Below, in pieces: positions 26,302 to 34,983 of a DNA stretch of 43,781 nt. The notes under the pieces are model-generated. The model saw only the letters and a program-made list of their open reading frames with translations. It was not told the origin of the DNA and made no database searches. The position numbers and the translations under genes are program-made. Position 1 is the stretch's first letter. The number at the start of each line of letters is the position of its first letter. The DNA is from Betaproteobacteria bacterium (GTDB lineage Bacteria; Pseudomonadota; Gammaproteobacteria; Burkholderiales; SG8-39): positions 1 to 43,781 of the forward strand of contig SCTY01000018.1 in NCBI GenBank assembly GCA_004297625.1. Reading direction: 5' to 3'.

Positions 26302-26727
26302 ATGGCTCGCCTACCCACCGTACGCGAATTCATGGACCGGTACGTGGACACGATCTCGCCCGAAAGCGACATCATGGAAGCGGTCGACTTCCTGCTGGAG
26401 AAACGGGTCACCGGCGCGCTGGTCGCGAACGCCAAGGGCGAGCTGGTCGGCATGCTGACCGAGTTCGACTGTCTCCGGCTCCTCACGCACCAGGAATCGC
26501 TTCAAGGAAAAGTGAAGGACTTCATGGTCGCCGACGTGCAGACCATCCCGCCGACGATGGACATCTATTACTGCGCCGGCCTGTTCATGAAGGTGCCTTA
26601 CCGGCGCTTTCCGGTCGTGGAGAAGGGCCGCCTCGTCGGCGCGATCACGCGCTTCGACCTGCTGCGCGCCGTGCGGCGCAATGTCGCCCCGCGCCCGGTC
26701 GACTTCTCGCTCCCAGAAGTTCCTTAG
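26302..26727 (+). CDS. CBS-domain protein
   Basis: A 141-residue protein made of two CBS motifs (about 8-60 and 75-130), for example TVREFMDRYVDTISPESDIMEA-type opening segments and VGAITRFDLLRAV at the end. CBS pairs usually sense adenine nucleotides. The ATG at 26302 has an ideal AGGAGGT; an in-frame GTG at 26296 is less likely. It follows the methyltransferase gene after 43 nt. No partner domain is present, so its target is unknown. Confidence 0.88.
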   Translation: MARLPTVREFMDRYVDTISPESDIMEAVDFLLEKRVTGALVANAKGELVGMLTEFDCLRLLTHQESLQGKVKDFMVADVQTIPPTMDIYYCAGLFMKVPYRRFPVVEKGRLVGAITRFDLLRAVRRNVAPRPVDFSLPEVP

Positions 26728-26761
26728 GGCGCAGGCCGCGAGCGGCTAAACTGCCGCCCGC

Positions 26762-27361
26762 GTGCGCCTTATCGCCCTCATCGAATACGCCGCGGTGATC
26801 ATCGGCGTCGTCGGCGTGATCGCCGGGAAGTTCTTCGCCCTTCACAAAGGCTTTGAATTCGGCGTCTTCATGATCGGCGCCGGCATCGCCCTCGGAGGAA
26901 TCGAGGGCCTCGCGACCCGCCGCATGGCCTTTCGCACCTCGGACGATGCGTACGAGGTCTATGCCGGCGCGCCGGCGATTATCGTCGCCTTGATGGCGCT
27001 CCTCGTCGGCGCAGCCACCATCGCCGCGGCCTACCTTCTCAACGACGGGCTGTGGCACTCGACCGTGAATGACCTGACCCGCCGCCCAGCGCCGCTGCTC
27101 ATTGGGGCGGGGCTCCTCGTCACCGGCATCGGCGCGCTGATGATGCTCAATCCGCAGGCGCGCCGGGGCTGGGCCTGGATGCTCTTTATCTACGTTCCCC
27201 GGTGGCTCGTCGGCCTGATCCTGGTCACGGCCGGGCTTGCGGGCATCGCGTTGGGCGTCTGGGAATGGCTCGACCCGCAGAAGTTCGATCGCCTCGTCAG
27301 CCTTTTGCCGAGCGCCGGCGACGCAACGCGCGCGGTGCGCAGGCTCTACCGCCCTGGATAG
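26762..27361 (+). CDS. Membrane protein of unknown function
   Basis: A 199-residue protein, GTG start, with about five hydrophobic segments (near 8-24, 35-50, 72-92, 112-128 and 142-165). I recognise no family. No ribosome site is obvious. Its last residues, TRAVRRLYRPG, closely match the end of the pterin-binding methyltransferase 1.1 kb upstream (MRAVRKLYRPA), and the DNA is also alike there. It is the last plus-strand gene of this run and converges with the ATP-grasp gene. Confidence 0.75.
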   Translation: MRLIALIEYAAVIIGVVGVIAGKFFALHKGFEFGVFMIGAGIALGGIEGLATRRMAFRTSDDAYEVYAGAPAIIVALMALLVGAATIAAAYLLNDGLWHSTVNDLTRRPAPLLIGAGLLVTGIGALMMLNPQARRGWAWMLFIYVPRWLVGLILVTAGLAGIALGVWEWLDPQKFDRLVSLLPSAGDATRAVRRLYRPG

Positions 27362-27403
27362 GATGGGTTCTTGAGCGGCGATCTTCTTCCGCTGTGGCGC
27401 TCG

Positions 27404-28648
27404 TCATAACGCTGCATGAGCCCGGCGGATATCGAAGCGCAGCCGGCCATGCGCGACGCGCAGCGCGGCTTCCGCATCCGCGGGACTCGCTGCGCGCGAA
27501 AAGATGAAGCCGAGGTAGCTCGCCCCGTCGGGAGGCGGCGCGATGATCTGGCCGGGCTCCACCGTGATGGCCACGCCGGTGACGCCGGGTACCGACTGCG
27601 CGGCGGCGAGGCCGTCGAGCCCGCGGTAAATGCCGCGCCGTGGAATCGGGATCATCATCACGCCCGCAGCAGCGTCCTCGCCGGCGGCGGGAAGCAATGG
27701 GACCGGCTCGGCCACCCCCTGGCGCAGGATGAATTCTTCGAGGCTCATGCCGAGCAGATGCGTGAGCGCACGCCCGCACAGGCCGCCGATGGAGCGGGCC
27801 GCGACCTCGAGAATCCAGATCCCCTGGTCGTTGACGCGCACTTCGGCGTGCACCGGCCCGCTCACGAGCTTGGCGGCGCGGCAGGCGCGCGCCACTTCCT
27901 GATGAATGCAGTCCTGGAGCGCCTGGGGGAGGCGCGACGGCGTCACGTAGAGCGTTTCCTCGAAGTACGGGCCGTCGAGAGGATCGGGCTTGTCGAAGAG
28001 CGCGAGCGTGGTCAACTTGCCTTGGTGCAGGCCGCCTTCCAGGGCGTACTCGCGCCCCGGAATGAATTCCTCGACGACGAGACCCAGTGTCTCGGCGTCG
28101 CGGTCGGCACGCGCTTGAATGGCGCGCACCCAGCTCACGGCGCGCGCGAGCGCTTCGGGATCGTCGGCGCGGATCACGCCACGGCTTGCCGACAGGCGCC
28201 GCGCCTTCACCACCACCGGAAACTTCAACTCGCCAAGCAGTTTCCGGGGATCTTCTCCGCTCGGCAGGTGATGGAATCCGGGACACTCGAATTCCCGTTC
28301 CTTGAGCAGCCGGCGGAACGCCAGCTTGTCGCGCACCCGGCGCACCGCCTCGGCGCGATTTCCCGGAAGGCCAAGACGCTCCGAAAGCACGGCCGCAAGC
28401 TCGACTCCCGAATCGTCCACGGCGAGCACCGCGTCCGGGATGCCGTTCATCTCGCGCAACACCGTGTCCGCGGCCTGCTCGGGCTGGTCGAAATGCAGCG
28501 CCATGATCGGAGCGAGGCCCCAGGACGGGGCCAACTGGTGACAGTAGTTGGCCGCGGCCACGATTTCCACGCCCAGCTTCTTGGCGGCCGCGAGAAAGTC
28601 GTTGTTGCGGTAGCCGGTGGTGGGCAGGAGCAGCAGCACGCGCTTCAT
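27404..28648 (-). CDS. ATP-grasp family ligase
   Basis: A 414-residue ATP-grasp enzyme, likely forming an amide or thioester bond through an acyl phosphate. The N-terminal domain starts MKRVLLLLPTTGYRNNDFL. The ATP-grasp core has RVRDKLAFRRLLKE near 107, FPVVVKARRLSASRGV near 142, VVEEFIPGREYALEG near 188 and VHAEVRVNDQGIWILEVAAR near 260 (metal-binding E and N-like region). The architecture resembles carnosine synthase or L-amino acid ligases. The ATG at 28648 overlaps the DUF169 stop (ATGA), so the two are coupled. The substrate is unknown. Confidence 0.85.
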   Translation of the reverse strand: MKRVLLLLPTTGYRNNDFLAAAKKLGVEIVAAANYCHQLAPSWGLAPIMALHFDQPEQAADTVLREMNGIPDAVLAVDDSGVELAAVLSERLGLPGNRAEAVRRVRDKLAFRRLLKEREFECPGFHHLPSGEDPRKLLGELKFPVVVKARRLSASRGVIRADDPEALARAVSWVRAIQARADRDAETLGLVVEEFIPGREYALEGGLHQGKLTTLALFDKPDPLDGPYFEETLYVTPSRLPQALQDCIHQEVARACRAAKLVSGPVHAEVRVNDQGIWILEVAARSIGGLCGRALTHLLGMSLEEFILRQGVAEPVPLLPAAGEDAAAGVMMIPIPRRGIYRGLDGLAAAQSVPGVTGVAITVEPGQIIAPPPDGASYLGFIFSRAASPADAEAALRVAHGRLRFDIRRAHAAL

Positions 28649-29307
28649 GGCTGAAACTGCGTCTTTCGGTCGCAGTAATACCTTTCCATCGCCGCGTTGG
28701 CTGCGTGCGCTTCGGCGAGCTTCTCGAGGACCGCTTCCCATTTGTCGCCGGGAATGGAGACATACATTTCTTCGTCCGGCAGTCGGGTAAATGTGCGGTT
28801 GCCTTTGCAGCCGAGCGAGATCGAGGTCTGGCGGCCCGCCATCGTCAAGGCCAGGACGGCGCAGGCGGGACGACCCAGCGCGTTCGTGAGCGCGCTACCC
28901 GCCCCTGCCTTGACGGCGGCTTCGTAAATCAGCATGGCCTGCGCCGGCTTCGCGGCGATGAGCACGAGATCGGGCTTGAAGCCGGCGCCCTCCATTGGGC
29001 CGTATGCCACGGCGCCGGGAGATCGCGCGAGCGTCGGGATGCCCGGCACTTCCTCGGTCGCAACGTAGTTGTTTCGCGCCATGAAAACGAGCGTGTCGTT
29101 CAGTTCGTGCGCGCGCTCGGCCGGCAGCGCGATGCGGTGGGTGTGGCTTCCGACCGCGCAGTTGTAATGATCGGAGGGAACCGTATAGAACGTCTGCCCG
29201 CTCATCGCTTTTTCCCAGAACACGCAACCGGCAGGCACGGGCCCGCCCTCCCAGCGCGGAATGCCCGGGGGCGGCGAGTCGAAAAAGGCTATGGCGATGG
29301 CTTTCAT
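28645..29307 (-). CDS. DUF169 family protein
   Basis: A 220-residue cytoplasmic protein. Family-like features are AGCVFWEKA near 27, FYTVPSDHYNCAVGSHTHRI near 40-59 (in two parts), GRPACAVLALTM near 145 and SLGCKGNRTF near 163. DUF169 proteins have no established biochemical role; conserved Cys and His suggest metal or substrate binding. It lies 6 nt after the radical SAM gene and overlaps the ATP-grasp gene, so it is part of the same operon. Confidence 0.85.
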   Translation of the reverse strand: MKAIAIAFFDSPPPGIPRWEGGPVPAGCVFWEKAMSGQTFYTVPSDHYNCAVGSHTHRIALPAERAHELNDTLVFMARNNYVATEEVPGIPTLARSPGAVAYGPMEGAGFKPDLVLIAAKPAQAMLIYEAAVKAGAGSALTNALGRPACAVLALTMAGRQTSISLGCKGNRTFTRLPDEEMYVSIPGDKWEAVLEKLAEAHAANAAMERYYCDRKTQFQP

Positions 29308-29313
29308 GGGCGC

Positions 29314-30708
29314 TCAGAAAGATTGAAGCTGCTGCTCGGTCGGCTCGGCGCAGCAGTACCACGGCTCGGACAGATGCGGGATCGGCGCGCCGAGATCCCC
29401 GGCGAGCTCTGGCGCGGGGCGCGCCGCAGCCTCGTGGGCCATGCGCCAAACGGCGGCGAACACTTCACGGCGCGCAACCCCTTGCCGCTCGCAGCCCGCG
29501 ACACTGGCTTGCAGGTCCTGCTGCAGGCGATCCACCCGCGGATCGGGGTGGATCCAGGGATAGCCGAGGAGCGCGGGGTCGAAGGCGAGGAGCTTTTCCC
29601 TGAAGCCGGGCAGCTTCAGAAGCCAGGAGCCTTCCGGAACGAGCAGCCGGATGGTGAGCTGCACCGGGGGCACGCTCTCCACGAGTTGCAGTTCCACGAG
29701 CCGCTCGAGCAGCGCGAGGTAGCCCTCCAACGTCGTCCAGGGGGTGAAGGCCACGAAGGTCGGCGCGAGCGCGATGCCGGCTGCGCGCGTGAGCGCCACG
29801 GCGCGGTCGAAGTCCCGGCTCGCGTGGTGCTTGTCGAGATGGCGCAGGATGTCGTCGTCCACGGCTTCCACGGCGGAGGTAATGAACAGGCATCCGCTCG
29901 CGCGCAGCTCGGGCAGCAGCGCAGCGTGATCGATCAGGTGCTGAATCTTGCTGGTCGCGTCGAACGTCACGCCGGGGAACGCTTCGTGCAACGCGCGCGC
30001 GAGCCGCAGGCCATGGGTGGGCCCGTTTAGGAAGTCCGGATCGCCGAACGAAATGTGGGTGGCGCCTTCGTTCACCTGCTGGCGGATGTCCTGCATCACC
30101 GCGTCGACCGGAACGATGCGGAATTTCCCCTGGTACACCGGCACCACCGGGCAATGCCGGCACAGGTGCTTGCAGCCCCGGCTGCCCTCGGCGAACCCGG
30201 CGACGCGCGTCGATCCGTCGGGCAGCACCAGGTGCGCGTAGCGCGAGAGCTTCGGCAGGCCGCTGCGGTCGGGCACCTCGAAGGCGATCCGCTCGAGACT
30301 GACGACCGGCTCGCTTTGGGCCTTCGGGGCGCCGTTGATCCGGAGCCTCTGGCACAGGGAAAGGAGCGCCGGCTCCACCTCTCCGCCGAGCACCGTGTCC
30401 ACGCCCATTCCGCGCAGCAGCGCCTCGTTCATGGGGGCGTATAGCCCGTAGACGCACAGGTGCGCCTTCGGGGCGAGCGCCCGGATGCGCGGCAGGGCCT
30501 GCACCGCGATGCGCGTGGCGGTATGCATGCCCACGTAGATCGCCACCAGGCGCGCGTCTTCGAGCACCCCGGCATCGAGCTTCTGCAGCGAAAGATCGAG
30601 GCAGCTCACCGCGAAGCCCTCGCGCTTGAGCCACGCGGCCGGCTGCGCCAGGGCGAACGGCTGCCGCCCGAGCTCGTAGGGATTGACGAGGACGACCTTG
30701 AAATCCAC
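29314..30708 (-). CDS. B12-binding-type radical SAM protein
   Basis: A 464-residue enzyme. The N-terminal part (about 1-125) looks like a cobalamin-binding Rossmann domain. The radical SAM core follows with the cluster motif GCKHLCRHC (Cys179, Cys183, Cys186). Later parts of the barrel include HISFGDPDFLNGP, FITSAVEAVDD and APTFVAFTPWTTLEGY. I start at the GTG at 30708, which shares one base with the preceding TAG stop. The classical DxHxxG motif of methylcobalamin proteins is absent, as in many such radical SAM enzymes. The reaction is unknown; methylation or ring chemistry on a small molecule is possible. It is clustered with DUF169 and ATP-grasp genes. Confidence 0.88.
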   Translation of the reverse strand: MDFKVVLVNPYELGRQPFALAQPAAWLKREGFAVSCLDLSLQKLDAGVLEDARLVAIYVGMHTATRIAVQALPRIRALAPKAHLCVYGLYAPMNEALLRGMGVDTVLGGEVEPALLSLCQRLRINGAPKAQSEPVVSLERIAFEVPDRSGLPKLSRYAHLVLPDGSTRVAGFAEGSRGCKHLCRHCPVVPVYQGKFRIVPVDAVMQDIRQQVNEGATHISFGDPDFLNGPTHGLRLARALHEAFPGVTFDATSKIQHLIDHAALLPELRASGCLFITSAVEAVDDDILRHLDKHHASRDFDRAVALTRAAGIALAPTFVAFTPWTTLEGYLALLERLVELQLVESVPPVQLTIRLLVPEGSWLLKLPGFREKLLAFDPALLGYPWIHPDPRVDRLQQDLQASVAGCERQGVARREVFAAVWRMAHEAAARPAPELAGDLGAPIPHLSEPWYCCAEPTEQQLQSF

Positions 30709-31109
30709 TACTTTGATTTCGGCCGTGACTCGAAAGGCGCGGGACCCGGCTCGCGGCTCAACCCCGCCTTCTCGAGGCGCTCGAGATATTCCCGCCACAG
30801 CTCTTCGCGGTTCTTGCCCAGCCAATACAAGTAGTCCCAGGAATAGATGCCCGTGTCGTGGCCGTCGGAGAACACCGGCTGGATCGCGTAGCTGCCGCTC
30901 GGTTCGAGCGACAGGATCTCCACGTCGCGCTTGCCCGCCTGCAGCACCTCCTGGCCGGGCCCGTGGCCGCGCACCTCGGCGGAAGGCGAGTACACGCGCA
31001 GCAGCTCGTAGCTCAACTCGAACTGGCTGCCGTCCGAGAACGAGATCTCCATCACCCGCGACTTCTGGCGCAGCTTGATCTCGACCGGCCGCGGCGACCC
31101 GTTCTCCAT
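30708..31109 (-). CDS. DUF971 protein (gamma-butyrobetaine hydroxylase-like N-terminal domain)
   Basis: A 133-residue protein consisting of one DUF971 domain: EIKLRQKSRVMEISFSDG at about 10-27, FELSYELLRVYSPSAEVRGHG near 30-50 and DGHDTGIYSWDYLYWLG near 83-99. Single-domain versions occur widely in proteobacteria and are linked to iron-sulfur proteins; the role is not settled. It ends one base into the radical SAM start and begins 9 nt after the YggX-like gene. Confidence 0.9.
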   Translation of the reverse strand: MENGSPRPVEIKLRQKSRVMEISFSDGSQFELSYELLRVYSPSAEVRGHGPGQEVLQAGKRDVEILSLEPSGSYAIQPVFSDGHDTGIYSWDYLYWLGKNREELWREYLERLEKAGLSREPGPAPFESRPKSK

Positions 31110-31118
31110 GCCGGCCGC

Positions 31119-31397
31119 CTACTTCTGCTGCGTCGGCGGCACGTACCCGGAGGCCACGTCGGCGCCGCCGCCGAAGAAATGGCTCTCCATCTGCTGCGCG
31201 AGGTAGTCGCGCGCCTTCTTGTCGGCGAGGTTGAGCCGGTTCTCGTTCACCAGCATCGTCTGGTGCGCAAGCCACTGCTGCCACGCCTCTTTCGAGACGT
31301 TCTCGTAGATGCGCTTGCCGAGCTCTCCGGGATAGGGCGGGCGGTCAAGCCCCTCGGCCTCGCGGCCGAGCTTGATGCATTTGACTGTTCGTGCCAT
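31119..31397 (-). CDS. yggX: Probable Fe(2+)-trafficking protein
   Basis: A 92-residue cytoplasmic protein of the YggX family, which protects iron-sulfur proteins from oxidation. The match includes [48 protein letters not shown] and MESHFFG. The single conserved Cys lies near residue 7. I start at the ATG at 31397; an in-frame ATG five codons upstream is less likely. It leads the operon containing DUF971 and the radical SAM enzyme, both fitting an iron-sulfur theme. Confidence 0.95.
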   Translation of the reverse strand: MARTVKCIKLGREAEGLDRPPYPGELGKRIYENVSKEAWQQWLAHQTMLVNENRLNLADKKARDYLAQQMESHFFGGGADVASGYVPPTQQK

Positions 31398-31452
31398 GCG
31401 CCAAGTATGCACGCGCGCGGGGCCTGTTCAACCACTCGCCTTGTAGGGCGAT

Positions 31453-31467
31453 ACCGCGGCACGCGGT
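31453..31467 (-). terminator. Possible hairpin after the tctC-like gene
   Basis: ACCGCG (31453-31458) and CGCGGT (31462-31467) form a perfect 6-bp stem just past the receptor stop codon on the minus strand. No T-run follows, so an intrinsic terminator is doubtful. A second short stem, TCGCC...GGCGA, lies a few bases beyond. Confidence 0.3.
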
Positions 31468-31469
31468 AA

Positions 31470-32429
31470 TTAATCGACGCGAGCACCCGACTCGCGTACC
31501 ACGCGTTCCCAGATCGGTGCCTCCGCGCGCAGCTTGGCCTGAAAGGCTTGCGGAGAAGCCGACGGCGCAGAGGCATAGCCCTGAGAGGCGATCTTTTCTT
31601 TTACCTCCGGCTTGGAAAGCGCCTTTACCGCGGCGTCATAGAGCCGTTTGACGACCGGCGCCGGAGTGCCGGCGGGAACATAAAGCCCAAAGGAGGAATT
31701 CGACTCGTATCCGGGCAACCCGACTTCCGCTGCGCCAGGGATGCCGGGGATTGCAGGCGACGCCCCCGGCGCCGTAATGGCGAGGGCACGAACGCGACCG
31801 CTGCGGATGAAGCCAATGATGGACGGCATGGTCGCGAACATCACCTGCGTATCTCCGGCGATCAACGACTGCACGGCCGGACCGCCTCCCTTGTAGTGCA
31901 CCGTAGTGAACCGAACCCCCGCCACAGACATGAATTGCACTCCGGCCAAATGCGTCGACGATCCGCTGCCCGCGTCCGCCATGAACAATTTGCCGGGTCT
32001 TTCCTTGGCGTACGCAATCAGTTCCTTGAGATTCTTTACGGGCAAGGCATTGTCAACGGCGATGATATGCGGACCATCGGCGACGTTGGTAACAGGCGTA
32101 AGCTCCTTGTCGCTGTCGTACGGAAGCGTCTTGTAAAGTGCGTCGTTGATCGCAAGAGGAGCCGCGTTCAGCACTGTGTAACCATCGGCGGGCGCTTTGG
32201 CTACAGCGGCCGCCGCCAAGGTGCCGGCAGCACCGGCGCGGTTTTCTGTGATTACGGCGATGCCGAAGTCTTTGGACATCTCCTCGGCAATAAGGCGCGT
32301 CAGGAAATCCCCGGAGCCTCCCGGCGCAAATCCGACCACCAGCTTGACGGGCCGGGAAGGGAACGTTTGAGCCGCCACGCTGGCGCTCGTCAACAGTGCT
32401 GCAAGAAAGACGGCAAAGCGTCGCATCAT
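31470..32429 (-). CDS. Bug/TctC-family solute receptor
   Basis: Periplasmic binding protein of the tripartite tricarboxylate transporter class, 319 residues. It has a signal peptide to about residue 20 (SVAAQ). The family opening FPSRPVKLVVGFAPGGSGD and middle ITENRAGAAGTLAAAAVAKA-like segments are present. No membrane subunits (tctA/tctB) are in the window, which is common for these receptors in Burkholderiales. It follows the MmgE/PrpD gene in the same direction. The ligand is unknown, probably a carboxylate. Confidence 0.92.
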   Translation of the reverse strand: MMRRFAVFLAALLTSASVAAQTFPSRPVKLVVGFAPGGSGDFLTRLIAEEMSKDFGIAVITENRAGAAGTLAAAAVAKAPADGYTVLNAAPLAINDALYKTLPYDSDKELTPVTNVADGPHIIAVDNALPVKNLKELIAYAKERPGKLFMADAGSGSSTHLAGVQFMSVAGVRFTTVHYKGGGPAVQSLIAGDTQVMFATMPSIIGFIRSGRVRALAITAPGASPAIPGIPGAAEVGLPGYESNSSFGLYVPAGTPAPVVKRLYDAAVKALSKPEVKEKIASQGYASAPSASPQAFQAKLRAEAPIWERVVRESGARVD

Positions 32430-32478
32430 CGGATTCCTCTGAGAAATTGTGGCGCGGACACAGCTCTTGCAACAGCCG

Positions 32479-33870
32479 CTATGCGGATCCTTTTACCAGC
32501 CTCATCAGCGGCTGCAGATCGGAGTTATCGTCGATTCGCTCTAAGACATCTATGGCCTGCTCGACGATCTGCGCGCCGAGGAGGCGATCACCCATCACAT
32601 GAAATTTGCTGCATAGCTCTTCCCACGTCGGGAGCCGCTGCGGCGACCACATGACGTCCTCAATGCGGTGCTTGCGAACGGCGCCGTCCATCATGCTGAT
32701 CGCCACTTCGACCGGCCACTTCGCCGGGAAGACGCGCGTCATGTCCTCATCTACTTCGCAGACCACTTTTCCGGCAAGCTCGTGGACAAATGGATCTTTC
32801 AAGCGCCTTGAGGAGAGCTGATCAATCGTCAGCTGTCCGTCTATGAGAGCCACCGCAACGGAGTAAGGGATAGATAAGTGGGCGTCGACATGGTTGCTTT
32901 CCACGCTGGTGTACTTTTTGCCGGTGAACGTCACGGCGTCCCGGAATGTCGTGACCCGGATGGATTTAACTTTCTCCGGGTCAATCGCTTCCTTGCGGAG
33001 GGCGAGCGTAGCCTCTACCGCTCCAATGATCAGATGTCCGATGGGAAAGGGCTTGAAGGCGACTTCCAAGGTATGCCATTTGTTGCCCAGACCGCTGACG
33101 CACTTATTTAAGTCTCGCTCGGTTGACAGGATTTGCAGTGCTGCGTGATAGCGCGGCGGCTCGCCCTCGAGGGGCCCGGCACGGTATCCCGCCTGTGCGA
33201 GCAAGGCAGACGACAAGCCCGACATGGCTGCCTGACCGCCGTGCACCGGCTTGATGTTGTGACCCTTGAACTGGTTGTCGCCGTTGGATACCGGCATGAT
33301 GAATCCCGATGCGCCGAGTGCGGCGCCAGTCTGTTCAGCGTTGAGTCGCAGAAGCCGTGCAGCTGCAGCCGCAGCGCCGCTTGTTCCGAATGTGCCGGTG
33401 CCCTGGAATCCGTCGTACCAGTGCGAGGGCTGAATACCGAGGAGCAGTCTGGTATGGACCTCGTAACCCGCGATGATGGCGGGGACAAGCTCTCCCCACG
33501 GGATGCGCTGCCACTGGGAAAGCGCCAATGCGACTGGAATGACCGGCGTGCCGTTATGTGACCGCACCCAAAGGTTCGTATCCTGGCAATCCAGGACTTC
33601 CGAAAGCGTGCCATTGCCGAAGGCGGCCATCATAGGCGCCGTATCGATCCCGTATCCCACAACCGTCGCAGGACCCGGCGGAGCCGCGACCTTTAGATAG
33701 TTCGAAAGAATCATGTCGCCATTGTCGCGAGCAAAAAGCGCAGCGCCGACCATGACGCAGATCGCGTCGAGCACGAATAGACGACACTCCTTTCTTAAAG
33801 GCTCCGGAACTTGGTCCAGCGTGAGCGAGCTAGTGAAAGCTGCCAACTGCTTCGTGACGTCGACCTGCAC
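32479..33870 (-). CDS. MmgE/PrpD family protein
   Basis: A 463-residue protein of the family that includes 2-methylcitrate dehydratase and aconitate isomerase-like enzymes. The N-terminal helical domain includes FVLDAICVMVGAA near 30, AAFGNGTLSEVLDCQDT near 82 and PVIPVALALSQW near 108. The C-terminal domain follows from about 270. Without prpB or prpC nearby, propionate metabolism is unlikely; a dehydratase or isomerase step for a tricarboxylate-like ring-cleavage product is possible. A terminator lies upstream, so it has its own promoter or relies on read-through. Confidence 0.88.
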   Translation of the reverse strand: MQVDVTKQLAAFTSSLTLDQVPEPLRKECRLFVLDAICVMVGAALFARDNGDMILSNYLKVAAPPGPATVVGYGIDTAPMMAAFGNGTLSEVLDCQDTNLWVRSHNGTPVIPVALALSQWQRIPWGELVPAIIAGYEVHTRLLLGIQPSHWYDGFQGTGTFGTSGAAAAAARLLRLNAEQTGAALGASGFIMPVSNGDNQFKGHNIKPVHGGQAAMSGLSSALLAQAGYRAGPLEGEPPRYHAALQILSTERDLNKCVSGLGNKWHTLEVAFKPFPIGHLIIGAVEATLALRKEAIDPEKVKSIRVTTFRDAVTFTGKKYTSVESNHVDAHLSIPYSVAVALIDGQLTIDQLSSRRLKDPFVHELAGKVVCEVDEDMTRVFPAKWPVEVAISMMDGAVRKHRIEDVMWSPQRLPTWEELCSKFHVMGDRLLGAQIVEQAIDVLERIDDNSDLQPLMRLVKGSA

Positions 33871-33916
33871 GTGATCCCCTATTCAGAACAGCTTCTTTCG
33901 ACCGGACACCCTGAGG

Positions 33917-33944
33917 AAAAAACCTTTGCGCCCGTTGCGCAAAG
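33917..33944 (-). terminator. Intrinsic terminator after the ligJ-like gene
   Basis: A perfect 8-bp stem, CTTTGCGC (33924-33931) with GCGCAAAG (33937-33944) and a 5-nt loop. On the minus strand it is followed by G and six T (complement of 33917-33922). It lies 8 nt past the stop codon of the ligJ-like gene and ends the operon from 38717. Confidence 0.85.
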
Positions 33945-33951
33945 AGCAACA

Positions 33952-34983
33952 TCAATGACTTCTATCGGGTGCGAGCCTCGCCTTCAGGCGGGCGTAGACC
34001 TTCACGGCGTTGCCCTCGAAGATTTTCCTGCGCTCGTCATCCTTGAGCCGGCTCGCCTTGTCGATGTAGCGCTTCGTGTCATCGTAATAGTGCCCGGTTT
34101 CCGGGTCGATGCCTCGCACGGCTCCGACGACCTCGGAAGCGAAGAGCACGTTGTCCGGGGGGATCACCTCGAGCAGCAGGTTGATGCCTGGCTGATGGTA
34201 AACGCAAGTGTCAAAGAAAATGTTGTCAAGCAGCAGCTCCTTCAGCGGCGGCCGACCCATGTCCTGGGCAATGCCGCGATACCGCCCCCAGTGGTACGGC
34301 ACCGCGCCGCCGCCGTGCGGAATAATGAACTTGAGCTTCGGAAAGTCCTTGAACAGATCCGACGTAAGGCACTGCATGAAGGCGGTGGTGTCGCCGTTAA
34401 TGTAGTGCGCGCCGGTGGCGTGGAAGTTCGGGTTGCAGGAGCCGCTCACGTGAATCATGGCGGGCACGTCGAGCTCCACCATGCGCTCGTAGAGCGGGTA
34501 CCACCACCGGTCCGTGAGCGGAGGATCGCTCCAGTGGCCGCCTGAAGGGTCGGGATTGAGGTTGCAGCCGACGAAGCCGAGCTGCTTGACGCAGCGTTCC
34601 AGCTCGGCAATGCAGTTCTCCGGTCGCACGCCGGGTGCCTGCGGCAGCTGACACACGCCGACGAAATTGCGCGGGTACAGCGTGCAGACCCGGTGGATGA
34701 GATCGTTGCAGATCTCCGACCACTCGCGACTCGTACGCTCGTTTCCCAGGTGATGACCCATCCCCATTGCGCGCGGCGAGAAGATGGTGAGATCGGTGCC
34801 GCGCTCGCGCTGGATCTTGAGCTGAGCCCGTTCCACGCTTTCCCGGATCTCGTCGTCCGAAATGCGCAGAGCGCTCTTCGGCGGCAGGTCCCTGGAGACG
34901 GAAGCGGCGCCAAGCTGCTGTTGACGGTACTTCTCGAGCTGCTGTGGCGCGGTGGTGTAGTGTCCGTGGCAGTCGATGATCAC
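33952..34983 (-). CDS. 4-oxalomesaconate hydratase-like amidohydrolase (LigJ family)
   Basis: A 343-residue zinc-dependent amidohydrolase-fold enzyme. LigJ hydrates 4-oxalomesaconate in the protocatechuate 4,5-cleavage pathway. Strong family features are IIDCHGHYTTAP at the N-terminus (His-x-His metal site), NLNPDPSGGHW near 158, PAMIHVSGSCNPNFHATG near 190, FIIPHGGGAVPYHWGR near 233 and FASEVVGAVRGIDPETGHYY near 285. It starts with GTG at 34983, overlapping the preceding stop by GTGA. True LigJ or a close paralogue acting on a phthalate-derived product are both possible. Confidence 0.88.
   Translation of the reverse strand: MIIDCHGHYTTAPQQLEKYRQQQLGAASVSRDLPPKSALRISDDEIRESVERAQLKIQRERGTDLTIFSPRAMGMGHHLGNERTSREWSEICNDLIHRVCTLYPRNFVGVCQLPQAPGVRPENCIAELERCVKQLGFVGCNLNPDPSGGHWSDPPLTDRWWYPLYERMVELDVPAMIHVSGSCNPNFHATGAHYINGDTTAFMQCLTSDLFKDFPKLKFIIPHGGGAVPYHWGRYRGIAQDMGRPPLKELLLDNIFFDTCVYHQPGINLLLEVIPPDNVLFASEVVGAVRGIDPETGHYYDDTKRYIDKASRLKDDERRKIFEGNAVKVYARLKARLAPDRSH

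Noticed and set aside
27362..27403. Weak AGCGG...CCGCT stem between convergent genes
   Set aside because: Short stem, 10-nt loop and no T-run on either side; not enough to call a terminator.
31370..31384. FNR-like TTGATGCATTTGAC inside yggX
   Set aside because: Only the left half-site matches; the right half does not, and it lies within coding sequence.
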